Shown: one piece after another, positions 12,964 to 23,001 of the stretch | Position numbering within the stretch: the first letter of the stretch is position 1 | Layout: every line of letters starts with the position of its first letter | Origin: Setoptus koraiensis | Taxonomy: Eukaryota; Arthropoda | NCBI GenBank assembly: GCA_048013815.1 | Contig: CM106586.1 | Coordinates: 11,160,001-11,224,000, forward strand | Direction of reading: 5' to 3' | DNA length: 64,000 nt | The notes under the pieces: model-generated | Database searches by the model: none | What the model was told of the DNA's origin: nothing | Seen by the model: only the letters and a program-made list of their open reading frames with translations | Translations under genes and position numbers: made by a program

Positions 12964-13961
12964 CTTGAACATTCACTTTGACCACCTTCCTAAGATCCTC
13001 GTCGACGCCATTGCTAGCAATACATTCGTAAATACCTGAATCGTCTAGCGCAACGGAGCTAACTACCAGCACTCCATTATCGCTCGAAAACTGCGAAGTA
13101 CTGGTTCCTTTGTTAATGCTGCTATTGTTGTTGCTTACCGTTGTGGAGGCCGTCACCTTTGAGAAAGGTTGCCTCAATTTACGCCATTGCACCCTAGGTT
13201 CAGGGTGACCTGAAGCCGAACATTTGATATCCAATCTCTGCCCTAAGCCAATATCTGTATCGTTGGGTTCATCGAGCCAACGCATTTGCACTTAATTTGG
13301 CACACAAAATTACATAATGAAAAAAAAAAGGACAGATTAAGTTGGCCTTTCCCTCTCCTTTTTTTCTTCATCATGGATCATCACTGCACTTTATTTACTC
13401 TCTTTCTACACCTACCTGTCACTGTTAGTTTGGCTGACACGCTGCTGTGGCCCAAATTGTTCTTTGCGCTGCAACGATATTCGCCACTGTCAGATAGTGT
13501 CAAGTTAGACACTGTCAGGCGACTTAGCTCATTCTTTGGGTGAGTCTCGATCTCATATTGAGCTCTCTTTGTTCCCTGCTTCATGGTAGATTTTCCAAGA
13601 AGCTTAATACCATCCTTACTCCATTCATATTCGAGATTTTCTCTTTCACCAGACACTATTGAACACATGATATGAACATTGGCCCCCTCTGGATAATCTG
13701 TGGCCATAGGTATTGGAGCTAGTATCGGGGGACCTATTTTGTTCGCAGAAAAAACGTCTGTATCTTCATCAGTTGTAAATAGATATATTGTACACAGACG
13801 AAGGCACCTGTACAAATAGGCCTAAGAATAACTATGCAGGTGCTTTACATGGTATAGTTTCTTGACTTACCTGAGTGCGACCTTCCTGAGCTCACAACAA
13901 AATAAGATGAAAATACTATGCTCAGATATAAACTAAGACGTTTCCATGATGGTGTGGCCAT
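12964..13961 (-). CDS. Signal-Ig-Ig unit B (Dscam Ig7-Ig8-like, sDscam-type cassette)
   Basis: Exons: signal 13871-13961 (begins MATPSWKRLSLYLSIVFSSY), Ig1 13416-13757 and Ig2 12964-13290. All junctions are phase 1, giving about 253 residues. Ig1 shows GPPILAPIPMATDYPEGA, VHIMCSI, YEWSKDG and SGEYRCSAKN. Ig2 shows VQMRWLDEPNDTDIGLGQ, LDIKCSASG, VQWRKL and SGIYECIASNG, and ends VVKVNVQ. It is a paralogue of the flanking units in the same orientation and exon plan, with introns of 113 and 125 bp. The final exon ends at a donor, CAAG|GTAAGA, and has no terminal stop of its own except a few codons into the intron. A possible short terminal exon starts after ATCACAG near 12915. Whether B is a variable cassette of one gene or its own gene is undecided. 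Confidence 0.8.
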
Positions 13962-14931
13962 TATGCCAGTGTAGATATACATTTACGTGGTGAACGCTCT
14001 TGCTGTATTGAATCCAAATATTGATCTGTTGTTTTCTCCAAAAACTGCTAATATTGTATCACGTAAAAATGTAGAGATTTTTCTCACGAGAGTTTTATTT
14101 AATATGTTCGTGCATGCAACTTACTAAATCTTTTATTGAAGCAGCTGTTGTTTTGATTTATTTGAGACACTCAAAGAGGCGTGCATTTTTTAGATCGTGA
14201 ATATATACAATCGGTATATATAAAGTTTTCAACACTACAACAGAGGCATCCAATGTAGAAACAATCGCATAATCGCAAATTCCAGTGTCAGTCTTGATGG
14301 CACGTCAACCAGAGCCAGCTCATTTCTATTGGTTTCTAGCATGCACGAAGTATATATAGGCCCAAGATCAAAATAAAACATGAACGGTTCTTATTATTTC
14401 AGGTAGAAGCATCTAGAGTGACTTCTCTTACTTGTACTACATGCAAGTAATGTAATGTTTGATCAAGGATCACTTCTTTCAAGTGAATCATAAACTATTA
14501 TGGAATTTTTTGTCTACATGAGTCGATTGAAACCGGACCCCTCTTGAATGGAGCACTCCGAAGGTCAAGATACCTAATGTAAATTGTTTCACCATTCGGT
14601 CTTTTAAATTTGTAATTCAATATCTACATATATTTACATAATTCTTGTTCACTCCGAATTCTTGCAGAGTGGTTCTATAGCATGGAACCTGGGTGACTCG
14701 AATGCTAATGAGATGGACTGTCATCCGACCGGAAAGGATAGATCGAAGCTTCATTGTAGCTGACATGTTGTTAATTTTCTTTCTTATTTATTTATTTATA
14801 TTTCACAGATAAAATATTTATATAAAACAAGCAACTAAGCTGATCGCTAAGACCTATAGTGATGTCAGTGACGACAACCCAAAACTACACTGCAGCGGCC
14901 AGATAAACTTCATTCTTTGTCTAGAACTTAC
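13962..14931. other. Spacer between Ig units B and C
   Basis: About 1 kb of AT-rich DNA with no supported exon. Overlapping AATAAA motifs on the minus strand lie near 14783-14803, about 140 bp past the Ig2 donor of unit C. Confidence 0.45.
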
Positions 14932-15825
14932 CTTGTATTTTGACTTCAACCACCTTTCGGAGATCACTATCAACTCCGTTAGAAGCTACACACTCATACA
15001 AACCTGAGTCATTGATAGTGGCCGAATTGAAAACGAGATCCTCTTGTTGAACAATCATGTAATCCTTAATTGACTTATTCGACTGATTACTAAAAGTGAC
15101 ATCAAAGTTGGCCACAGCTTGCGAAGACGAACCACCCCTTTTGAACCATTTTATATCGGGTTTTGGTTGACCTCTAACAGAACATCTCATTACAAGTTGC
15201 TTGCCAACACCAATGATAACGTCTTGGGGCTCCTCCGTCCATTTCATTGGGACTAGATTATATCAATGTGAATTAAAAAATTCTCTTATAAACATCCATG
15301 CTGAAGATTGAATGGTCAAGGATTTAGAGAACGAGTTTATAGATATGTACCATTTATCACCAGTGTGGCGCTTTTGCTGTCTTGACCTTTGCCATTACGT
15401 ACGGCACAAGTGTACTGGCCTGCATCTTTCAAATCGATGTTAGATAATTTTAAAACAGAGTCAGACCCTTGGTTTTCTATCCTAAGATTCGAGCCTGATT
15501 GTAGTTTGACGTTATTCTTTCTCCATTCATGAATTATTGATCGCCTATCGCCTGAGGCAACAACACAATAAATGTTGACATCCGAACCTTCGAGGTAACT
15601 CTTGGCTAGCACGAGTGGCATCAACTGTAATTGATCTGTTGAACAATAAGTTGGATATGAGTGAAAAGATGAATAAATAGCTCCCCTCAAGACGCATTAT
15701 GATGTAACAAAACAAACCCGTTCCTCACCTTCGTTAGGATCTGCGGACGCCGCTGAATATCCATCCAGAGTTGTAATGAAATATATGATAAATGTCAAAA
15801 AGGTAGCGAAAGTTTCCATGATCAT
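14932..15825 (-). CDS. Signal-Ig-Ig unit C (Dscam Ig7-Ig8-like, sDscam-type cassette)
   Basis: Exons: signal 15729-15825 (begins MIMETFATFLTFIIYFITTL), Ig1 15351-15635 and Ig2 14932-15252, all phase 1, about 234 residues. Ig1: DQLQLMPLVLAKSYLEGSDV, IYCVVASGDRR, HEWRKN and AGQYTCAVRNGKG. Ig2: VPMKWTEEPQDVIIGVGKQL, VMRCSVRGQPKP, IKWFKRG and SGLYECVASNG, ending VVEVKIQ. It is the most upstream unit seen on this strand; the 0.8 kb upstream (15826-16657) shows no further unit. The final exon again ends in CAAG|GTAAGT, so three of three units share the same exit phase. The upstream ATG at 15834-15836 is out of frame and soon stops, so the MIM start was chosen. Confidence 0.8.
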
Positions 15826-16657
15826 GATTTCGCCATTAACCAGCAGCTATCTATTAATATTTGTAATTGTAATCGTGATAGCAGAGAATACAAAATAAAT
15901 CAGTTGTAATTTGATTATGCCTCTGGGACGTGAAGATCAAGAAAAAGTCCCACACGGGTTAGTCAGTTGCATCAGCTGAGCGACGCGCTCTTATTACGGA
16001 AACGATGGAATGCTACACTCGCGCCATAAGTCATGATCAATCTAATTCGTTTTTGTTTTGACAAACTTTCATCGTGGAAGTTTGTTGGATATTTCCAAAT
16101 AAGATAGACTACATCAGACTGATTGTTCGCTCACAACTGTGAATACGATCAGCGAAGATAATGGCCGCAGCCCGGAATGTTCACATCATGTGATTGCAAG
16201 ACTATCTATCTAGCACATGTGAATCATTGATGCTGGAATGTAGTTTTCGATATGTTGAGTTTCATATTTCTGACATAATCGCACAAGCCCACACGAATGA
16301 TGAGTTGTATTAAAGTAGCAAATTAGAAGTATTTAATTATATTGTGCACCATTAATTTAATATGCACTTGGCTATAGGATCTGAAATTACAGTCTCATTA
16401 GATGACATGTCATGAAATGAGATTGTAGATGTCTGTTAGACATTTGTGACAAACGAAAAGGCGCCTCTTTTGGGCTACAACTTTCCTGTGTTAGTTGTCA
16501 TGTTCATTCGTAATCACGACAGACGAAGTTGTTGTTGTTACAATCTGCTCTTTTTTTTCTTGCTATTTCTTTCGACTAACCAAAACACGGATGCTACATA
16601 TCACACTATTGATCGCACCATTCTCTTACTCTAACAGATCTAGTATTGTCAAAACAA
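15826..16657. other. Spacer upstream of Ig unit C
   Basis: No gene is supported. It separates the minus-strand Ig row from a plus-strand small secreted gene, so it may carry divergent promoters. Confidence 0.4.
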
Positions 16658-17073
16658 ATGATGTTAGCGAGTTTCTACTTGTCCGTTATATACAAGAGAA
16701 CTAGATTAGCATTGCTGTTTCTCAGTTTAATCCTTGTTGCGCCGACAAATGGCACAATTTTAAGTTTAAAACGGGATAAATGTTGGCATACAATCACTAA
16801 TGAAGGCATGCCTATCACAGGCGAGTCTGCCCCCGTCCCGAGCACCACATTCAATCGAGTTGGCGATTTCGCATGCTCGATGGAGTGTGACAAATGGTAG
16901 CTAGGTGGAACTTCTAATGTTTTTTGTCTTTAACTGTCTAACTGACTAACTATAGGAAAACTGAAAAGCGACAACAACTTATTACAAATTACTATCATGA
17001 TGAGATAAAGAAGACAATGAAGATCGAACAACAACAATTATACAAGACTGTCATGAAAGATAGAAACAGTTGA
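16658..17073 (+). CDS. Small secreted protein, about 118 residues, unknown family
   Basis: Two exons: 16658-16896 and 16956-17073, with a 59-bp intron. The intron ends in a textbook branch point and acceptor (ctgactaactatag). Joining at TG|G gives Trp and an open frame to the TGA at 17071-17073. The N-terminus has a short basic lead and a strong hydrophobic core (TRLALLFLSLILVAPTNG), a signal peptide or anchor. The mature part starts near TILSLKRDKCWHTI, holds three cysteines (DKCW, FACSMEC), and ends in a charged helix-like tail rich in K, E and Q. I recognise no family. The donor (GTAGCT) is not a consensus one, and the gene is supported only by frame closure, signal peptide and intron signals. 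Confidence 0.5.
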
Positions 17074-17303
17074 AAAGAGGCAATTAAAAGGACTAATGAT
17101 GAGAGTAAAGATAGAGATAACTCAAGGATTGTTTGAAAGATCAAGTACAACAATAGAGATATTATAACAGGGCTTCATTAAGATGCAGCCGGTAGCTAAG
17201 CCATTACCATTGTTTTCGAACAGCGCCAAATGAATTTATACTCCTTTCTGGCAATTAGTAATTGTAGAAACAGTATTGTTTGTGTTTTGTTTCATTTAAC
17301 TTA

Positions 17304-18530
17304 TCAAATTTTCATGTTAATAGCTACTTCATAGGGCGGTGGAACGTCATATTCACATGAGGACGGATCAACAGCTACCACTGACGATCGAGATGCAGCA
17401 TTGTTGGCACCGTTGCCTCGACCATTGCCAATTGATGTGTCGTCCAAATGAGATTGTTGGCAGTTGACAGTCCTCCTATTACGCCGTTGTCCGTGATAAT
17501 TGTCATTCCTAGTGCCACCACTTCCATGATTACTCGTTATTGACAAACGATCATCCATAAATAGAGACGGATTGTATTGAGACCTTATAGTGAGTAGGAA
17601 AATCAATAGTGCCACCATACAAATAATTAGAAAAATCCATAAAAATCTTGGCAAACTACAAAAGAAGCCCACTTTTTCGCATCTCCTAGTTGATGCGTTG
17701 AATTTATAGCATTGGCTAATTCTATCACTTGTGTCACTGTGACCACACTGTGGCTGTTGTTCACATGTGTCTTTGTTACTATCATAATAATATTGATCGT
17801 TACAGCGGCAAGTCATTGTGGCCTCGTCACAAATAGAATTTTTGGTTGCGTGAGCGCACTGGACATCGTGTTCGCATTTTCGATTCACTGCAACAGGCTC
17901 TATACAACTTTCCACTTCTTCGAATACGTCATCGAAATTTGCGCCTCTTGGCTGATGACTGTGGTGATTCTTCTGTCGTGGACGATGTGGCTTGACGAAA
18001 TGTACAGCAGTCTCGTTGCTCGTTATAGAGCTGTGTTTTCTGACATGATGACGGAATTCTTTGGACTTGCACCTGCATTTTGCATGATAATCAAATGGGT
18101 TCTTGAGTGATGCAATTGGGCGCTTATTTTCTACGGGAGTTTCATTATCACTATACAGGCAGTATAAGCCGTTTTTGTTATCACATTGTTGATTATATTG
18201 ACATTTTTGGTTATATCTGGCCCTCTTCAGGCACCATCTACCATCAATTAATATGGGATAGTCTGGTGTACAAACGCATTGTTGGCTGTCCAAATCGCAT
18301 TCAAAGTTTGATTGCGCAAAACATCCGGTGGTGTATTTCTCATAATTACATCTTTCGGCAGCCACCAACAACGATGCCGCTGGTGATGATGATGATAATG
18401 ATAGCGATGTGATCCAATCCGATGGTGGTGCTTGTCGGCCATCCTTGGCTGGAATCGATGGTTGTAATATAAACAACAAATATAGAATATTTAAAGCAAT
18501 CATTCGCCTAGGTGTGTGTGGTAGCCTCAC
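17304..18530 (-). CDS. Type I membrane protein with Cys-rich EB-like ectodomain, copy 1 of inverted pair
   Basis: Single-exon frame of 408 residues. It starts at 18530, or at the second Met (residue 10), which gives a clean signal peptide MIALNILYLLFILQPSIPA. The ectodomain has EB/EGF-like cysteine modules (CNYEKYTTGCF, CDLDSQQCVCTPDYPILIDG, CQYNQQCDNKNGLYC, a CRCK segment, then CIEPVAVNRKCEHDVQC with CRCNDQYYYDSNKDTC). One transmembrane helix follows (FLWIFLIICMVALLIFLLTI). The cytoplasmic tail is rich in Asn, Ser and Arg, with a PPPYE motif near the end that could bind WW domains (family knowledge). It mirrors the copy at 20373-21599 almost base for base. The C-terminal residues differ (Val-Ala-Ile-Asn-Met-Lys-Ile here). 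It probably acts as a cell-surface receptor or adhesion protein; no orthologue is recognised. Confidence 0.8.
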   Translation of the reverse strand: MRLPHTPRRMIALNILYLLFILQPSIPAKDGRQAPPSDWITSLSLSSSSPAASLLVAAERCNYEKYTTGCFAQSNFECDLDSQQCVCTPDYPILIDGRWCLKRARYNQKCQYNQQCDNKNGLYCLYSDNETPVENKRPIASLKNPFDYHAKCRCKSKEFRHHVRKHSSITSNETAVHFVKPHRPRQKNHHSHQPRGANFDDVFEEVESCIEPVAVNRKCEHDVQCAHATKNSICDEATMTCRCNDQYYYDSNKDTCEQQPQCGHSDTSDRISQCYKFNASTRRCEKVGFFCSLPRFLWIFLIICMVALLIFLLTIRSQYNPSLFMDDRLSITSNHGSGGTRNDNYHGQRRNRRTVNCQQSHLDDTSIGNGRGNGANNAASRSSVVAVDPSSCEYDVPPPYEVAINMKI

Positions 18531-20372
18531 GAGTTGTCATGTCGAACCGCTGAGGTAACTTGATTAGAGCAGATAGGAATCTTGTGGTAGTTGTGTGTTG
18601 TTGGCGTGGATTAATTTTGATCTGGTGGTTCGTTAGATACGCTTGACGACAGCGATTATTGGCTAAATATAGTATATAGCATACATCGCAACTACGAGTT
18701 GTTATTAAATTTTTTCCATTACATGTTTTCGTTCAATAGCTACACAAGTGAGTGAGTGTGAGTGTGTTAGCAGCACTGCCACTGGTTGAGTTGCTCAAGT
18801 GTTTCAATTTGCGAGACGGTGGTGAACTTGTGAAGAAGAGACAACACAAAAAAGGAGCGAGAGAAAAGAAAGAGCGAGAGGGATCGACGAGGGAGATACT
18901 TGCGCTGTCTCGTGTTTCTCTTGTGTGTTGTTGTTGCTGTTTATTATTGTGTATCGATTAGGTGGTGGTTGCAGTTGCAGTCGCAGTCGCAGTTGTTGCT
19001 GGCTTGTGTCGGCTGCTGTTGGCCGCTGTCGTAGGTAATGGTGGTTCGGTGGTGTAGAAGTTGTTTGATCCGAACCGAAAGCGCATACACTCGCCAGCAG
19101 TAGTCACTTTATTCGATCTTCTTCGTTCGTTGTTCCATCTCTTTGTGCTGTGGCCTATAGTGTGTGTGTGTGTGTGTGTGCACACTCTGCACTGCAGTGA
19201 ACGCTGCAGTTCGCTCTCCCGTGTGAGTGTGTGTGTGTGCCACAACTATGCCTGCCGCCGCCGCTGCAACTTGCAATGATGATCAAGACCTCGAATCAAC
19301 AAGACGATGAATCCTTTCCTAATCTACTGCTCGCCGTGTATCGCTGCCCGGGTTTCGTCGCTCGTCGTTCGTTCGTTCGTTCGTTCGTTCGTTCGTTCGT
19401 TCGCTCGTCGTCGTTCGTTCGCTGCTCGGTCGGTCGGTCGTTCGTTCGCTTGATCGTTGTTCGATTTACGCCGTCGTAGCCACTACGGCGAAAGCTTTCT
19501 CTCTCCCTTTCTTCCCTCTTTGTCTTTACTGCTTTGTGTGAGTGAGTGTGAGTGTGTGTGTGTGTGCGCCGAATAAACACACGCTCTATCGCACATATAG
19601 TTGTAGATGAAAATGAATCTCAGGTTCGCTTTTACTTGCGAGCACATTCACACACACACACACACAGTCTTTGTTTGCCCTCATTTCGTGATTGCCCCAC
19701 TAGCGCTTTTGATCGCATCATGTTCAGTTACTCGGCGGACTCGCATATATTTTATTTTTGTTGATATATATATACACACACACACACGATCCCATACACA
19801 TATTCAATAAATAACCACCAACATCTGATCTTTGACTTGGCAGCAGGCACATATTTTTTCGCCACTCTTATTACACACACACACACACATCATGTCAATT
19901 GATCTAGACTTAGCAATATTATGGCTAAAAGCTTAAGGTTAGTGGAGGCAAGTAGCAGCAAATGGCAAATGGCGACTCTTTCCGCATGCTGATTCAAAAA
20001 GCAGGTTGATGCTAATGAACAAAGCAGCCACAGTTACAACAATTGCAGTAGGTCCGTTTAATGACATCTGTAGCAATCTATGATTAGATATAGTGGGATA
20101 TTGTTGGCACAAGCACAATTACTCACTCACACACACACATTTAATGAACGCAAACATGTAATAATAATAAATAAAAGATTCGACGAAAACACAATACAAT
20201 CGAACCACTAGTAGAGCCCATCATATGGCCAATGATCGCAGTCATCAACCGTATCTAACGAACCAACCAACTCATCCTAGCACCAATATTAATCCACGCC
20301 AACAGCACACAACTACCACAAGATTCCTATCTGCTCTAATCAAGTTACCTCAGCGGTTCGACATGACAACTC
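18531..20372. promoter_or_regulatory. Divergent 1.8-kb spacer between the inverted EB genes, rich in simple repeats
   Basis: This spacer must contain both start regions of the head-to-head pair. About 70 bp directly upstream of each start are identical. Patchier similarity runs to about 18670 on the left and about 20230 on the right. The centre is unrelated between sides and is packed with microsatellites: GT 19160-19180, TTCG/GTTC 19366-19404, TCGG 19426-19440, TG 19547-19566, CA 19648-19666 and CA near 19873-19889. No coding frame here is credible. Confidence 0.6.
19366..19404. repeat. (GTTC)n tetranucleotide microsatellite
   Basis: About nine tandem GTTC units, followed closely by TCGG repeats at 19426-19440. 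It lies near the centre of the inverted duplication, between GT tracts at 19160-19180 and 19547-19566. Confidence 0.95.
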
Positions 20373-21599
20373 GTGAGGCTACCACACACACCTAGGCGAA
20401 TGATTGCTTTAAATATTCTATATTTGTTGTTTATATTACAACCATCGATTCCAGCCAAGGATGGCCGACAAGCACCACCATCGGATTGGATCACATCGCT
20501 ATCATTATCATCATCATCACCAGCGGCATCGTTGTTGGTGGCTGCCGAAAGATGTAATTATGAGAAATACACCACCGGATGTTTTGCGCAATCAAACTTT
20601 GAATGCGATTTGGACAGCCAACAATGCGTTTGTACACCAGACTATCCCATATTAATTGATGGTAGATGGTGCCTGAAGAGGGCCAGATATAACCAAAAAT
20701 GTCAATATAATCAACAATGTGATAACAAAAACGGCTTATACTGCCTGTATAGTGATAATGAAACTCCCGTAGAAAATAAGCGCCCAATTGCATCACTCAA
20801 GAACCCATTTGATTATCATGCAAAATGCAGGTGCAAGTCCAAAGAATTCCGTCATCATGTCAGAAAACACAGCTCTATAGCGAGCAACGAGACTGCTGTA
20901 CATTTCGTCAAGCCACATCGTCCACGACAGAAGAATCACCACAGTCATCAGCCAAGGGGCGCAAATTTCGATGACGTATTCGAAGAAGTGGAAAGTTGTA
21001 TAGAGCCTGTTGCAGTGAATCGAAAATGCGAACACGATGTCCAGTGCGCTCACGCAACCAAAAATTCTATTTGTGACGAGGCCACAATGACTTGCCGCTG
21101 TAACGATCAATATTATTATGATAGTAACAAAGACACATGTGAACAACAGCCACAGTGTGGTCACAGTGACACAAGTGATAGAATTAGCCAATGCTATAAA
21201 TTCAACGCATCAACTAGGAGATGCGAAAAAGTGGGCTTCTTTTGTAGTTTGCCAAGATTTTTATGGATTTTTCTAATTATTTGTATGGTGGCACTATTGA
21301 TTTTCCTACTCACTATAAGGTCTCAATACAATCCGTCTCTATTTATGGATGATCGTTTGTCAATAACGAGTAATCATGGAAGTGGTGGCACTAGGAATGA
21401 CAATTATCACGGACAACGGCGTAATAGGAGGACTGTCAACTGCCAACAATCTCATTTGGACGACACATCAATTGGCAATGGTCGAGGCAACGGTGCCAAC
21501 AATGCTGCATCTCGATCGTCAGTGGTAGCTGTTGATCCGTCCTCATGTGAATATGACGTTCCACCCCCTTATGAAATAGCTATTAACATGAAGAGTTAA
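20373..21599 (+). CDS. Type I membrane protein with Cys-rich EB-like ectodomain, copy 2 of inverted pair
   Basis: Single-exon frame of 408 residues, nearly identical to the minus-strand copy at 17304-18530. I see one internal residue change (Thr to Ala in the segment SSIASNETAV) and changes in the last few residues (Ile-Ala-Ile-Asn-Met-Lys-Ser here), plus a few silent differences. Domain order is the same: signal peptide, EB-like cysteine modules, one transmembrane helix at about residues 294-313, and an Asn/Arg-rich cytoplasmic tail with PPPYE. Similarity stops abruptly after the stop codon and decays upstream of the 5' leader, so the match is confined to the gene body. Recent duplication, gene conversion between arms, or partial haplotype/assembly duplication could each explain it. 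Confidence 0.8.
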   Translation: MRLPHTPRRMIALNILYLLFILQPSIPAKDGRQAPPSDWITSLSLSSSSPAASLLVAAERCNYEKYTTGCFAQSNFECDLDSQQCVCTPDYPILIDGRWCLKRARYNQKCQYNQQCDNKNGLYCLYSDNETPVENKRPIASLKNPFDYHAKCRCKSKEFRHHVRKHSSIASNETAVHFVKPHRPRQKNHHSHQPRGANFDDVFEEVESCIEPVAVNRKCEHDVQCAHATKNSICDEATMTCRCNDQYYYDSNKDTCEQQPQCGHSDTSDRISQCYKFNASTRRCEKVGFFCSLPRFLWIFLIICMVALLIFLLTIRSQYNPSLFMDDRLSITSNHGSGGTRNDNYHGQRRNRRTVNCQQSHLDDTSIGNGRGNGANNAASRSSVVAVDPSSCEYDVPPPYEIAINMKS

Positions 21600-21736
21600 T
21601 TTCGAAACGAAATAACTTAAAAATAACTTGTTTTCAGAACAGTGTAAATATAACAAAAATTCTTCACTTGTTTATTGATCAAATAATAATTGTTACGGTA
21701 TATCTATTTGTACAAGTTTGCAAGAGTATGAATAAT

Positions 21737-22081
21737 TCACTTGTCGGTCTCTTCCGATATACTGTCGTCTGCCATGTTGTTGGACACGGCGCTGTTTTTT
21801 GAAGTACTGCTGCTGCCTTCACGCTTTGATTTTTCTGCTTTCTTTACGTAGATTAGATAACTTTGTCGATCTTCGCAAACCTCCAAATGTTTCCTCTTAT
21901 CCTCTGGTCTAACTCGGTGCAAATAGTTGAACGGACAGGCTAACAGCTTCGGTGCATTAGGATTCTTTTGGCATTTGACCAAATGGTAGGCCAATCTCGA
22001 CCGTGGTAGTGAATGTTCTGGAAAATATGGACAATTCACGTATGGATTTTCGTCATAGTCATAATCTGTTATGGTAGCCAT
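21737..22081 (-). CDS. GTSF1: Gametocyte-specific factor 1 (Asterix-like), two CHHC zinc fingers
   Basis: A 114-residue single-exon frame starting MATITDYDYDENPYVNCPYF. Two U11-48K-type CHHC fingers are complete: C17, H23, H33, C37 and C49, H55, H65, C69. Spacing is as in animal GTSF1, and the second finger begins LLACPFNYLHRV. The acidic N-terminus and disordered Ser/Lys-rich tail also fit. In animals GTSF1 works with nuclear Piwi-class Argonautes to silence transposons (established). Its presence suggests the species retains some Piwi-type pathway, although some mite lineages have lost piRNAs. The gene lies convergent to the plus-strand EB copy, 137 bp from its stop codon. Confidence 0.9.
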   Translation of the reverse strand: MATITDYDYDENPYVNCPYFPEHSLPRSRLAYHLVKCQKNPNAPKLLACPFNYLHRVRPEDKRKHLEVCEDRQSYLIYVKKAEKSKREGSSSTSKNSAVSNNMADDSISEETDK

Positions 22082-23001
22082 GATAATTTTTTAGATAGTT
22101 TTATCTCTTATTGGTTTCAGTACGGGCAGTTTTAATAGATGTGATAAAGGAACGATAAATACGGCAGTCATGTAAATTTGCAACTTTGCAATGATTTTAT
22201 AATGTGATAGCAATGTGAATTTTTGCAAAGCATCAGATTTACTGTCCAGCGGACACGTGATTGCTAGCAGGCAATTAATTGGCCGTGCAATCTTAATTGG
22301 ATGCGCAGATCAATCTCATATCGGTCGGTTAGTACAACTTGTACTGTACAAGTGAAATATTCAAAAGTCAGCACAACGACACCTGCAGGATAGTGTTAGA
22401 ACTCGGATTGAAGCGCCCATATGTTGTTTATTTACATGCAATGTTCACAGTTACCCCTAGGTGTTGCAACGTGTACCACTAACCTCATTTGTTTAATGTT
22501 TAATTAGCTTCATCACCATCACCACCACTTCTTCGAGCTCCATTGAGAAGCTCAACGGACAATTATGGCAATCACTATTAGTCACTCTCTTCTGTAATCA
22601 TCTCATCCTGTTACATGCTCGAGTTATCCCTCTTGAATGACCAGACCATTATACCGATGATGTGATGATGATTATGATGATATTCGAGCTATATAACTCA
22701 CCTAAAGATGATCTCAAAATGATGACTTGTGCGAAGACGATCAGCATCAGCTAGCCATTTGAGGTGAATATATAAAATTGTCTATATACATTTATGGTTG
22801 CCATCTATTATTGCCACAATAACATCAACATACCGGCTCGTCATTTAACGACACGCAGCACAATTTGAGTCGGCTCGCAATAATGAAATAACAAGGACAC
22901 AATTCCATCGATCAATTGACATATCTACCGTATTCCGTCAATACCATTCAGGAGAACCAGTCAGCAACATTTGAGATTACTGCTCTCAAGAGCAAATTTA
23001 G
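22082..23001. other. Intergenic between GTSF1 and pantothenate kinase
   Basis: No exon is supported. These divergent genes share this 0.9-kb spacer, which probably holds both promoters. TGATGATG-rich stretch at about 22658-22682. Confidence 0.4.

Noticed and set aside
17712-18110. 132-codon antisense ORF, mirrored at 20793-21191
   Set aside because: It is conserved between the two copies only because the EB genes themselves are nearly identical. It lies opposite the cysteine-rich coding sequence and has no features of its own.
18958-19810. Several ORFs rich in TH, RS or VCVC repeats
   Set aside because: They are translations of CA/GT and GTTC microsatellites.
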